Source: Owenia fusiformis (lineage: Eukaryota; Annelida; Polychaeta; Sabellida; Oweniidae). Taken from it: 64,000 bases of DNA. A model generated the notes under the pieces. It saw only the letters and a list, made by a program, of their open reading frames with translations. It was not told the origin of the DNA and made no database searches. Below, one piece after another: positions 1 to 13,200 of the stretch. Position 1 is the stretch's first letter. Every line of letters starts with the position of its first letter. The stretch is taken from NCBI GenBank assembly GCA_903813345.2, contig CAIIXF020000007.1, forward strand, positions 25,037,564 through 25,101,563. Direction: 5' to 3'. The translations under genes and the position numbers were made by a program.

Positions 1-2430
1 AGCTGGTTCATTTTCAGTGTTCACTAACGTATGAAATGTAAGTCACAGTGTTTCCAAATTACCTTTGCAACAAAGACTACTTAATATGAGCAGTTTCAAG
101 GTCCTAATACTAATACTTACCGATCTATCGGCGTTCAAAAATAGAGAAAGCTGTCGTGAGTGCAGTTTTAACTAACTTTGAACTGAAACTGCTGCTTAAT
201 GAATATTTTTCTCAACATCTGTGACTTTTTTAGACCCCAAACATAAAATACTTTTATTTGACATAATTTCTGATTCTGCCTCCAGTTAGTACCACCAATA
301 ATACATATGAGAAGACTTAACGTCATAGTAAGTGGAAGTACAGATCTATTGGCTTCTGAAAATGGGAAAAGCTGTAGCAAGTATGATTTTCACCAGTTTT
401 TCATCTAAGACTGCAACTTTCTGAATTTTCTTTTTACAAACTGCACAGTAAGACCAAAGACATTAAAGGAAACCTGGTCATTGTACCACCAATAATAGGT
501 AAAAATAATATTGGTAATATATACCAAGTGTTTACTTTAATTCCAAGGCATCTGGATTGATAAATAAATGAAATCAGTACTTTATTGTATCTTGGGACAA
601 AATACACTGTTTGAATGCTTAAGCTTGACATCACAGTATCAAGTGAAAGATACGTCGTTATATACAGCTATATATCACTTTAACTGACTTCTCTTCAATT
701 TGAAATATGCCTGGCCATTCTAAGAAAAATGCGACGGAGGGCAAAGAGGGTGCATGGTATAATTGGTAATTAAGCTCTTCTAGAGTTTAAAGCTCCCACA
801 ATTTTTAAAAACGAAATGGAGAATAACATGTGAAAGAATAGGATGGACTAATTGTTCTAAGAAAGTTTTTGAAAGTAACATTGCATAAAATATTTAAGCA
901 AGAGATATGTTCCAAAATACTTTCAGGTAGAAATAAAGCTCCGTAATGTAAAAACAATGTATTCTCAGTATTCAATAATAACATTCTTTATAGGTTTTTT
1001 GGTCTTAAGAATATCAGTGATTATCCTATGGTTGCAAGGATATAGATCGAATATCACATGAAGATATATTTGATATGTGGATCAAGTTATAATATTTTAG
1101 CAAAAAATTCACAAACCATCGAATATCACTTTTAAACTATCGAATATCAAGTCTTAAAAAGTGATATTCGGTGGTTTGAAAAGTGATATTCCATGGTTTT
1201 GAATTTTTTCAAAAAAAAATTCTTTTTACATTTTTTAATTATTTTCAAAAATATTTAAAAACAATTTCAACATTTTTTCACAATTTTTTTTCAATTATTT
1301 TTTCAAATTTTTTCTCGAATTATATTTTTCACATTTTTTCGCTGATGATGATTTCCCATGGGATATTTTTTTTTTCAAAAATATCAATTATATCCACTCA
1401 TGGATACAAATATCTTCACTCACTCGCTGCGCTCACTCATGAAAATATCAATATCCACTCATGGATATAAATGATATTTTTTCTAAACCATAGGATATTC
1501 CTATATTATATCAATCCGGATGCTGAAGTCACTTAATAAATAATAACTAGATGTAACTCCTAGGAGGCACTTCAAGTTTCAGTTCTAAATAAAATACAGT
1601 TTATTTAAAAAATTGTTAAGAAAACATACATTTTTTCACAATCACAATTTCACCATTTCTGACTGTATTTTGCATATTTTTAGGTGTCAATGGTTCAATG
1701 ATTATTTGATATAACCTCCTGAAACTACTCTCATATATATTTGGTGGTACAGTGATATGGAATCCTGTCTTTTGGGGTCTCACGGAATTCTTGTTTTAGA
1801 GAAGAAAATCCTGAAAGCTGCAGTTTAATATTATGAATTATAGGTGAAAATTGCACTTGCTACACTGCTTCTCCCATTTTTAGATGCTAATAAATCTGTA
1901 ACTACACTTACTATGACCTTAAGTCTACTCATATGTATTATTGGTATTACTAACTAGAGGCAGAATCAGAAATTATGGTAAATAAAAGTAAAATTTAAGA
2001 GATAAATTGTTCTGAATAGTGCATTTTGTCACATTTTTTCGCGATATCTGACTGCATTTTGTGTCTTTTGGGTCTTTTTAAGAGTCCATGCAGATATGAA
2101 TACTTGATCTAGAGCTCTGAAATTTTCAATACCAGAATTTGGTAGCACTATGTCTTGATATCCTGTGTTTGGACTCTAACCAAATCACAGTTGTTGAGAA
2201 AAAAATTCATAAGTAGCAGTTTTAATTCAAAATTAGTTGAAACGGCACTCAAAGACAGCTTTCCTCATTTTTGAAAGCCGATAGATCGGCAAGCATTTAC
2301 ACCATGATCTTGAATCTGGGCATACATATTCTTAATGCGGTATCTCATTGCCCAGATATTGTGGAAACATTGTGACTTATATTCCATGTGATAGTAAGCA
2401 CTGAAAATGGACTTGTTGAATTGTGGCGGA
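1..2430. repeat. Large foldback (inverted-repeat) element, left end cut by window
   Basis: Bases from the window start to about 640 reappear, diverged, in reverse complement between about 1800 and 2420. For example, the stretch around 265-400 matches the reverse complement of 1850-1985, and the block around 118-215 (containing CCGATCTATCGGC) matches the reverse complement around 2200-2290. The arms enclose about 1 kb of AT-rich sequence. This is the layout of a foldback or long-TIR non-autonomous transposon. The left terminus is outside the window, so target-site duplication cannot be tested. Short open frames inside it show no recognisable protein. Confidence 0.65.
1030..1500. repeat. GATATT/ATCCAT-rich short inverted-repeat patch
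   Basis: This stretch is dense in short palindromic pieces: GAATATCACTTTT and its complement AAAAGTGATATTC near 1122-1190, and repeated TATCCACTCATGGATA units near 1390-1470 around a CACTCGCTGCGCTCACTC core. It lies between the arms of the surrounding foldback element and probably belongs to it or to a nested short element. No coding signal. Confidence 0.4.
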
Positions 2431-3694
2431 CCCTATACAAAACAAAAATAGGGGTAGGGGGGGGGGTTAAACGTTGATCAGTTCTGCTATTTTTTGTGGC
2501 TATTGGTCATATAGTAGATCATTTTGTCAAAAGGTAAGGGTGATCCGAGAAAAAGTTTGTAAATTGAAACAGCCTATTAGATTTCATTATGATACATTGT
2601 ACAAAATTGAAATTGTATATATAAAATATGTAGAGTCCTATATTTTAATAATAAATGAATTACATTGTCAAGTAACAAGTGAAGATGTTTTATATGCATT
2701 GATTTGCTTTCTATCAATACAAGTTTTTAATTGTATGCTGCAAAATGATAACATTGACCACGCCCACTTTCCAGGGGTAGGGTACTATAAAGTCATATTA
2801 GAAATCATAAATAGTACATTATCATTATTATAATTGTATTACAATATCAAACAAAGCTTGAATTAGTTTTTAGAAAACAATTTTGAGCTATTTAAGCTGC
2901 CATCTTTTGCTGGAAGCTACAAATATAAGATACGTGAGACTTAAAAATGACTAAAATTGCATATTTTTTTCCTATTAATTGCAATATTTCTGAGACTAAT
3001 ACAGATATCGGCCTATAACTTTAGGATAACATTCATCTTTGGACTAGTAATGTGTGCTGTAGAAAGCAGAACAATAGCAACTATATCCTTTATGTCATGA
3101 AATAGTCTTATAGTACCCCCTGAAATCGCAGGAATTGAAGTCCAATTCGGCCGTGAAAATTGTTTTTACCACTTTAAAGGCCATCACCTTATATTTTCTT
3201 ACACCTACTAGGTTACTCTAACATACTGCATTGCCAAAAGTTACTTCTTGCAAACTTCCGGCAAAACTGTGCCAGCATCTGATACATTTGTCAACCCTGT
3301 ATGGTCAACCTTTTTCAAGGAACGTGGTTACTAGTATTTGTATTTACAGTCTCATTGCATTGTTTTAGAATGAAAAAGAGCTTTTGTGTCACATACTTTA
3401 CTGTTACCAGCAAAGTTGGTATCATTTAAAATATTACTTCTCAAGTGTGGGCATGATGCTAGTCTTTGCTCCAGATTTTCTATCAGAATTTTGGAATTTT
3501 GTAAGAAATGGTAAAAAGGGTCAAAAAGGTATTTTTCAACTTGCCTCAAATTGACTATTTTTTCAAAAACATCTACAAGTTCTCAGAAGTTCAAATATGA
3601 CTTAAGATTGAACTCGTATTATTATGAGCAACTAGGTGCTGACATTTTGTCATGTTAATGCCTTGTATACTACTGTTACCTTAATACTTTTCAG
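2431..3694. other. Non-coding stretch upstream of the mosaic gene; no exon recognised
   Basis: AT-rich sequence with a G run at 2456-2467. A 119-codon open frame at 2474-2833 (+) has no recognisable domain, no transmembrane pattern and no supporting splice sites. The N-terminal half of the CUB domain that must precede the exon at 3695 was looked for here and not found, so the intron probably continues beyond the window start. Confidence 0.5.
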
Positions 3695-4207
3695 GCCCCA
3701 GAAGGAGCATTTGTCAACCTTCACTTTAATACATTTGAAATTGATGGAAGTTTAGTTGAAAAGGAACATACATGTAAGGATTATGTTGAAATAAGACAAA
3801 GTATGATTGGGCAGAATGGAATCAAGTAAGCATTATGTACTTTGAAACAATTTTACATTTTTACTACTTATATGAGTTTACATTAAATGTGTTTTTAGCG
3901 ATTCACTTTGAATTATTTAAAACAGTTTCATATTTCTAGTTCAAATGAGTTTCCATTAAATGTGTTTGAAACGATGTCATCGTTGACAGCAGTAATGCAG
4001 TATTGTATTTTCCATTGCGCTGTTTATGGTCAAACCCTTTTCTAAAAATATTACTGGCTTACCTTACACTTTTCTCTTGTTTTAGATTGTGTGGCTCCAA
4101 TATTCGTAAATCGTGGCTGGCCGAGGACCACATGATGTGGATAACGTTTAGCTCAGATAGCATGGATGTATCTGGAGGTTTTAAAGCAACCATTTCGTAT
4201 AATACAG
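3695..4207 (+). CDS. CUB domain, C-terminal half (two exons)
   Basis: Exons 3695-3825 and 4086-4207. The first reads APEGAFVNLHFNTFEIDGS then a Cys and DYVEIRQ; the second gives LCGSNI, then MWITFSSDSMDVSGGFKA and a Tyr. These match the second half of a CUB domain: AP.G..V.L.F..F, C..D.VEI, the L.CG turn, the hydrophobic I.F.SD strand and the closing GF.A.Y. The half normally carrying the first disulfide and the YP..Y motif should be encoded upstream and was not seen. CUB domains are extracellular beta-sandwich interaction modules. Confidence 0.85.
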
Positions 4208-7200
4208 GTAAATGTAAAAGTAGATAAAACTGTTGTTGAGGATCTTGGCTAAATAAATACAAATACTCAATATATTCTGTTTTTTTTCACCAAAAAGTGG
4301 TGACATATTGTTTTGGTGACATTTTGCATGTTCATGCCTTGCTTAATAATGTGTTTGATTATATTTAGATTCTGATATTGACCCATTTTACACGGCATCA
4401 AGTTTGGGGCAATCCTATAGGGGTCCTGTGTCTGTGACACATGACTACATGCCATGTATGAACTGGTTGGATGTGCAACACTGCAATGTCAATCCATTTA
4501 AACTTGAGTAAGTAAACCATGTTATTTAATCCAATACTGCAAGAATTTGATACTACTGAAATTGATTGATAGATCATATATTTCAATTTCTTAAAATCTA
4601 GATATGCCGCGAAGGGTCTGGGTGACCATAACCATTGCCGCAACCCAAATGGACTTTATCGGCCATGGTGTTATATTGATCAGTACTGTCGCCAAGGATT
4701 TTGCGATGTTCCCCAATTGGGTGAGTTCTTTTAAGTATAACAATGTAAAACAACTGGATGAGTTTATATAATTTTTAATCTACAACTAGGTGAGTAAATT
4801 CTGTTAACAATAATACTAAAAATCACAACTATAGTAAATTGTACTATAATACTAGAAAGAACATGTCTGTAGAAACCACAACTATCTAAGTAAATCGTAT
4901 GAAATATAATGCTAGAAATCATAACTATCGAAGTAAATCCTATTAACTATAACATGAGGAACTAGAACGTGAGGAAAATGAGAGAATACGTCATATATTG
5001 ACCATATCAAAATCAGTAACAATGCAATAAAACGCTTGATAGTATTTCACAGTAGCATCCTTTATGATACAAATGATGATTGTTTTACTTTTCAGAGGTG
5101 ATTGATGATATTAATGACGATTGTTCAGAGCTAGCATCCAATAATACTTTTTATTGTCGTACAAAAGATGCAAAACGGGGCTGCAGAAAATACTGCAACC
5201 TGAATGAACCGAGTATTTCCAAAGGTATATTTGATTAATATATACGTGAAAAGCTCTGAAAATGACGAGATGTATGACGAAATGGTGCACGAATGTGTCT
5301 AGTCATCACCAAATTCTTACCTATAAATATTATTTCCGATGTTTTTTTGAAAATTGTAGATAATAATCTACCTTGCCAATTTGAATCCTGGCTACATCCT
5401 TGTAATAACAAAATATGATAAAAACAAATGATTTAATCGAATCTCATGATTAATTTGCTTACTCGGATTAAATACTGTATACTATGTTTATCTTAAAAAG
5501 CGCCGAGCATAGTCGATCCATATGTTGACCCATATGGGACAAAGTCTGGAGCGACTCCCCCATATACAGATGGTGACATCATCTCAATCACATGTTCTCA
5601 GAATGGGGTTGAACTTATTGGCTATGAAGAGAGGATGGCTTTGACAGATGGAAGCTGGAGTGGTCGACACATCGTATGCGGAGGTAAAGTTGTTTGGATT
5701 AACATTTCTCAAATACATGTATAACCCTATTTGTAACAATTACATAACATAATGGCTATGTTATACATTATGCAATATTATATGATACTAATAAGGATCA
5801 TTATAATTGCCAACAATATATATTTACCTTACCTTGAGTGCCTAGAAACCAGAACGATCAAAAGTATATGATACACTAGGCCTAGCACGAAGACGCGAGA
5901 TGGATCATAATAGCATATGTTTTACATGGGCTTTCAAGAGAGGGGTACGCAACTCTATGTTATAAACATGAGAACTTCAGAATGAGCAGTGCCATGCTTC
6001 TCTTTTTTGATAATATTTCAAAGAGTTTTAGATAAATGTAGATGTTTTAGTATTAACTTGAAGAAAAATCAATTTTGAATATTCTTAGAGCATAAAACAT
6101 GTTATCTCATTTAAAAGTATACAAAAAGACCTATAATGAAAAGAGCTATCAAAATGAATGTTGCATTGTCGGTAGAACACATTCCAATAACATTTATAAT
6201 TTGTGGGAGAATGCTTTAATGATTGCCATATAATTATGATGAATTCCATTTTATATCAAATTATCAACATGTATGCAGATTATCATGTTTTTATTTTTGT
6301 GTTATTTCTTTAAATCATTGGAATGTGTACAGGAGGCATTTTTTCTCCAAATTTGAACCCAAGGCAATATGGGAAGTTGCATACACTTCTCTCGAAAGCC
6401 CATGGTTTTTAGTAGTTCATTCCAATCAATGTTTATTGAAGAAGCACAAAACAATAGCCACTAGACATGCAACAAAATGAAATCTGGACACTTGCGGGAA
6501 ATGCTGGTGTATCTTTTTTTAGTATGTAGCCAGGGCTGGACCAAATATAACGGCCATTGTTACAAGGCTTTTGTAGACGAAGAGCTGAGTTTTGATGACG
6601 CTGAAGCCGAATGTAGAACACAGGGGACACATCTTACTAGCATCAACAGTCAAGATGAACAAGACTTCATTAAACAACTTCTATCCGAGACTAAGTATGT
6701 ACATTAACAAACAAGCATCTAAAGACGTATCTAAAATGAGATCTACAATTAAATAATGTTACGTTTTCTTGTCCGGTTTTGGAGATTATCCTTTGGGCGA
6801 AGAATTTCAAACATGAAATACTTCTAAATTCCTTATGTATATTTTTTGATATATGTCTAATGTGGTAGAACATGTCAGACCTACCATTAAAATATGACAT
6901 GAATACTGTCGAAATAATAATTAATATTCAAAATTCAAATTCTGTCAGTGGCGCCGATGATTTATGGATTGGCTACAGACAATATGACGATCTTAGCATA
7001 GTAACGTATCCGAGTTGGAGGTGGTTGGATGGCAGCCCGGCAAGATACCAACGATGGGGAAATAGTTTAATGAACAGTAACTCACAAGACTGTGTGTCAA
7101 GTAATGTTGATAACAGATACTGGAAGGATTCATTCTGTACTGATCAGAAAGAAATAATTTGTAAGAAACCTATTGGAAATGGTGAGTTAATTAAAATAAT

Positions 7201-10200
7201 GGTTTTATTTCTCAATTGTGTTTACACGTTAGAAGTTATTCCGTTTATTTCTGCATCTGTTGATTGGTCTTGCTTCAAGACTGTGGACCCCCCTCCCTTA
7301 TCTACTTCTCGAACAAAACACACTTGGTGTAAAGTAGGGGAGAGGGTCCAGGGTCCTGAAGCAAGACCTCTGTTGATTTTCATTTTCCAATAACTTTTCA
7401 TAAAGAATAATTTTTGAATATTCAGTATAACAGCAAGCAATTTTGTTATTATTCATAAAAGGTGTAGGGTGTGATTCTGAGTGGTCTGAATATGAGGGTT
7501 ATTGCTACCTTGGCGTGGACATTAACATGGACTGGCAAGCGGGAGAAGATTACTGTGTCAATTTAGGTGCGCACATGACTAGTATTCTCACTGAAGGTGA
7601 AGATGACTTCATCTATAACTTAGCAGTGAGCAGGTGAGCTTTCAAATGGTGTATATCGCATTACAACGATCTTGTTCTCTGATTTTTATATCTATTAATC
7701 AATTAAGACATATAATATATTTAGCAACGGAATTTCTCTTCATTTGGCACAAAGTACATTTACTTTTATTTACATATGATATCTAGCACAATTACTTACA
7801 TTTTCAAATAACATCTTGTGGAATTACTTTCCTATTTTCAAATGACATCTATAGTGCAGTTACTTTTATTTTCAAATGACATGTAGTGTTGTTACTTTTA
7901 TTTTCAAATGACATCTATAGTGCAGTTACTTTTATTTTCAAATGACATGTAGTGCAGTTACTTTTATTTTCAAATGACATGTAGTGCTGTTACTTTTATT
8001 TTCAAATGACATGTAGTGCAGTTAATTTTATTTTCAAACGACTTGCAGTTACTTTTATTTCCAAATGACATGTAGTGCAGTTAATTTTATTTTCAAATGA
8101 CATCTATAGTGCAGTTACTTTTATTTCCAAATGACATGTAGTGCAGTTAATTTTATTTTCAAACGACTTGCAGTTACTTTTATTTCCAAATGACATGTAG
8201 TGCAGTTAATTTTATTTTCAAATGACATCTATAGTGCAGTTACTTTTATTTCCAAATGACATGTAGTGCAGTTAATTTTATTTTCAAACGACTTGCAGTT
8301 ACTTTTATTTCCAAATGACATGTAGTGCAGTTAATTTTATTTTCAAATGACATCTATAGTGCAGTTACTTTTATTTCCAAATGACATGTAGTGCAGTTAA
8401 TTTTATTTTCAAATGACATCTACTGCTCTTCCTTTTCTATTTGAATGATATCTATTACTGTAACATATGACAACTAGCGCAGTGAATTTTACGAATTATT
8501 TACAATCATCATGATCATACCCTATGATACGTACCCAAACCTTTATCTAAAACTGCGTTCTAAAAATCTTGCCCTTGTAGTTCGATTACTGGGACATTTT
8601 GGATCGGATTTAATGATATCAATGAAGAGCGCATGTTCGAATGGATAGATGGCAGCACCATACCTTATGAGAACTGGGAACATGGCGAGCCCAATGGCGA
8701 GAATAATCAGAACTGTACAAGAATTCAAGTGGGTACTTATTTTGGCCAAAACTGAAACGGGAGATGTTAAGCATATATACACTCCCCTCCATAAGTTTGG
8801 CAACCTTTTTTCTCCATTGAACTACGTGTTAAAGCCTCTTTACGTTTGAATTTTTATTTACTTAACCGGCGTTGAAATAACTTATAATATTGATGGAAAC
8901 GTAACTTGACTTTATTTCCAATACCTCCAAATTTTCTCAATTTTTTCCTCAATTACAATAGGTCGAAAATTGATGATAAATTTGATTAATTTTTGAAAAT
9001 CGTCATTCCCATGTAATCCAATGGGAAATGGAGGGTTCGGGGCAAATCAGAAATCAGGATATCTTTTCAGTAAAAGATTCAGCAAAAAATATTTTCATAT
9101 AGAAAATTGAATTATCTAACTTTTTTGAACACTAAGTGTTTAGTTTATTTGATGAATATTAAAGTTACAGCGCTTCAAAGTCATTTTTGAAAATAATTTT
9201 TCGCCTCCTGTGTTATTTCAATGGGAGAGGCTTTTTGACAAACAATTTTGACTTTAAAGCCCTATAACTTTGTTGAACCTGAAGAAACATATCAATTTTT
9301 TGTTAAATAAAGTTAGCAAATTCAATTACCTGCCTAACTCGTATTTTTTGCAAGGACTCGGATGGATGGATATTCTGTCATATGACTTGCGGCAAACCTA
9401 CCATTTCCCATTGGTTAACATGGGAATGTCGATTTTCAAAAATTCATCAAATTCATCATCAATTTTCGACCTACTGTAATTGAAGAAAAAAATTGAGAAA
9501 ATTTGGAGGTATTGGAATTAAAGTGAAATTACGTTTCCATCAATAGTATAAGTATTTTCATCGCAGGTTAAGTAAATAAAAATTCAAAGGTAAAGAGGCT
9601 TTAACACGTAGTTCAATGGGGGAAAAAGGTCGCCAAACTTATGGAGGGGAGTTTACATTTAGTATTCTGCAGCACTGTTTTCGGCGTTTATATTTTTATT
9701 ATACTTGTATAGCTGTCGATTACTGGGGAAAGAGTCAAATTTTACATGCTAAATAAATATCACATTCCAAAACATTAGTCAATCTAAATTGCATCATGTG
9801 TTACTGTTTTTCATTGAAATGCATGTGATTCAGTTGAGCGAGGACTGGGAATGGGAAGACAAACAGTGCACCTATGAGAAACAGTTCATCTGCAAAGGTA
9901 TGATATGTTCTTGAAAGATTGAAATATTGGTGGAAACTTATTACAAGTATGTAACCAGAGATTCCGGAAGATGCGATGGCGCCCCATCCGTTTACTCCTA
10001 TAAACGTCACCAGATACCAAAATACTACAGAGTTTATCAATCGGCCATCCTTATGGACAGTCTAGAACAAAATTACTTCCTTTGCACTCTTACCCCAGTG
10101 TGTGTGGACTCATTTCTGATTTTATACTTTCAACGCATTTAAAGTAGCACCCCCCCCCCTCCAACCTAGTCAAGAGACCGTTATGAACCTAAATGATTTA

Positions 10201-13200
10201 GCATTTGACAGTTCTCAAATATCTGCATAAATTGGAGTAAGTCATCTTTAACTTACTATACTATAAATTAAAGTCATCTTTAACTTACTATACTATAAAT
10301 GAATAAACGCAAGGAGCACACGCGTCTCGAACTCGCAACCTCGTGGTTACGGCCCCAATCGCCTAGCCTAAACGTGCTGGCGCTCAAGCCCTCTCGGCCA
10401 ACTCGACAACCCCAAAAAGATTGTTTTGTTAGTCGATCTGACTAGAGGCTGCAGATGTTAACGCTCAGACACACCAGAGGAAGCACCCTACCCTTTTTTT
10501 CCCTTTGACACTAGTGCTTACATATTTCTAAATATACACACGCTGCTCGACTGTCCTTGAATGTAGCTATAAATGATTGTGATTTGTAACCATGTCAAAG
10601 ACATATTCAATGAAATAACTGTATTCAGGTGTACTTCCCAATGTTGAACCACCATGCATCGACCAGTTAGAAGACTGCAAAGCCATATTTGACCACACCC
10701 CAACTTTCTGCAAGCTATATCCACAATTTGCTGGAAAATACTGTGCATATACATGTGGTTGCATGAGCGGCACAGGTTAGTAAAGATCTTAAAATTGATT
10801 TTAAATGGAAATTCATTGATGAATTGCAACCTTGAATTTTGAGGTTCTTTTTAGAAAATAAAATTAGAATCTATAGTTAGGAAAATATTGGTCTGGTTTT
10901 CGATATCATGGCTTCAAATATTTATACTTACTATTACTTTTGATTGCTTTTTTCCTGTAGTGATCAGTGGTTGACAAACACAATATTTAAGATATTCATA
11001 TAAAATAAAATCATTGTATGTGGTACCTGATAACGCCAGATGCAAGGACCGACTTCAAACTCATTTTTGACCTAAATACAATTTCGATTCTAGATTGCAA
11101 AACAGACATAAAAGGTATCCAGTATATGGGTACAGTGTCTGAGACTAAAGATGGCATTAAGTGTCAACGCTGGGATGCGCAGACGCCCCACACACACACC
11201 AGGACTGACCCAGCTAAATTCCCGGATGAAACACTGGCAGATGCAAGCAACTTTTGCAGGTACATGCAGTTTTGATTTGCCTTATTTCATTGTACTCACA
11301 TTTCAAATTGACAAAATGACAAACAAAAACATGTCAATATTTATAGCACTTTGATTGGTCAGTTTTTGTGCTGTACCAATCTGTATTGCTACTGAGATTG
11401 TACCCATTGATCATCTCTGTCGCAATACAGAAAATATTGGTACGGAGGGGACAATCTCAGTAGCAATACAGAGGATCACACGATAAAAACGTTATTGAAT
11501 GATTTGAAGTGCAGTACAGGATATATTCTGTCTCGATATTCTGTATCGGCACTCGACTTTGTCTCGTTCCAATACGGAATTACTCGAGCAGAATGTATCC
11601 TGTATTGTACTTCAAATTATTCGATAACTTATAGTATATTGTCCTGTGATATCAGACTTGCCAACCTCCCGTTTTTTTACGGAAATCTCCCGTAAATTTT
11701 TTGTTTTTCCGTAAAAAATACCAAACTCCCGTACCGTTTTCTCCCGTAAAAACTCCCGTAAACTCCCGTACCGTATTTCTATTAAAATCTCCCGTAATTT
11801 TTTTTAAAAATATGGCCGTAAAATCTCCCGTATTTTTGGTATAACTCCCGTAAAATCTCCCGTTTTCTGGTATAACTCCCGTAAAATCTCCCGTATTCTT
11901 GGTATAACTTCCGTAAAATCTCCGTTTTTTGCTGTCGAAATCTACCGTATTTAAAAGGAATTTGACAAATTCATGACCTTGATTATTGCAGGCACGCTTC
12001 TTTCTTTAATCCAAGAAGGATTGGCTCCCATGGTTCACTATCGATACTTTCATAAATAACTTTAAAGTACTTCATTCCCATGATTCAAATTGCTTTTCTG
12101 CGATCAGTTCGGTATGAGTTTGCACACCAAATGTCCACAAACGGGGGCCAGTTCATATTCTGTCATACTTCTGTCGGGAGAATACATTTTGTTTTTATAT
12201 GGCGCTAAACAAAATATTCCCGCAATATAAGGCACATTATGGGTAGGGACTGCTGTGAAATAATGAACGTAAGTGACATCTATCATAGATTATAAGTTCT
12301 AATTAATTTATTAACTGCGCATGCGTCATAATAATTTCAACCAATTAAATCGCTGGATTTAATGCTCATGCGCGAAAAACCGAACCTAAAAATGGAACCT
12401 CACGCAGATTGCCCTTAGCATATAGTGAACGCCACATATACATTTTACTTAGTAAAAACTCCAGTTTTTCAGAAATCTACCGTAAAAACTCCCGTTTTTT
12501 CAAAATCTACCGTAAAAACTCCCGTTTTTTCAAAATCTACCGTAAAAACTCCCGTTTTTTCAAAATCTACCGTAAATCCCGCTTTTTCAGAAATCTACCG
12601 TAAAAACTCCCGTTTTTTATAAAAATCTACCGCAAAAACTCCCGTTTTTTCAAATCCTACCGTAAAAACTCCCCTTTTTTCAGAACCTACCGCAAAAACT
12701 CCCGTTTTTCTGAAATCTACCGTAAAAAAGTCACGTTTTTTAAAATTTACCGCGAAAAATACCTTTTTTTAAAAATCTCCCGTAAAAACTCCCGTTTTTT
12801 TCAAAATCTCCCATAAAAACTCCCGTTTTTTCCAAAATTACCGCAAAAACTCCCGTTTTTTTTAAGTCTCCCGTAAAAATTCCCGTTTTTTTTCAAAAAT
12901 CTCCCGTAAAAACTCCCGCTTTTTTCAAAAAACTACCGGATTTTGAAAAAAACTCCCGTAAAAGTACCGCAATTTTTTTTAAATCTCCTGAAAATTTTTC
13001 ATTTTAGGTTGGCAAGTCTGGATATTTTAAAGCAATTCGTCTCTGATCATTTCCATCATGCCAAGAAAACATGCATATTATTTGGGATCGTTTAAAACAA
13101 TATGTTTTTCGAAACATGGTCAACTTAATGAAATGTAGTTTTTAGAAATTTAAATGAAATAATTTCATTCCAAATGCACATTTATGTTAGTCATTTATAT

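Noticed and set aside
2474-2833. 119-codon open frame (+)
   Set aside because: No domain, no splice support and composition like surrounding AT-rich DNA; not called a gene.
9270-9479. 69-codon frame also found at 55152-55361 (-)
   Set aside because: Conserved only because both lie in copies of the same MITE; no protein features.
10311-10420. Functional tRNA gene
   Set aside because: The T-stem does not pair and no clean acceptor stem forms; better explained as SINE-derived.
12409-12622. Overlapping open frames with repeated FxKSTVKTPV text
   Set aside because: They are translations of the 33-bp CTCCCGTAAAA repeats.
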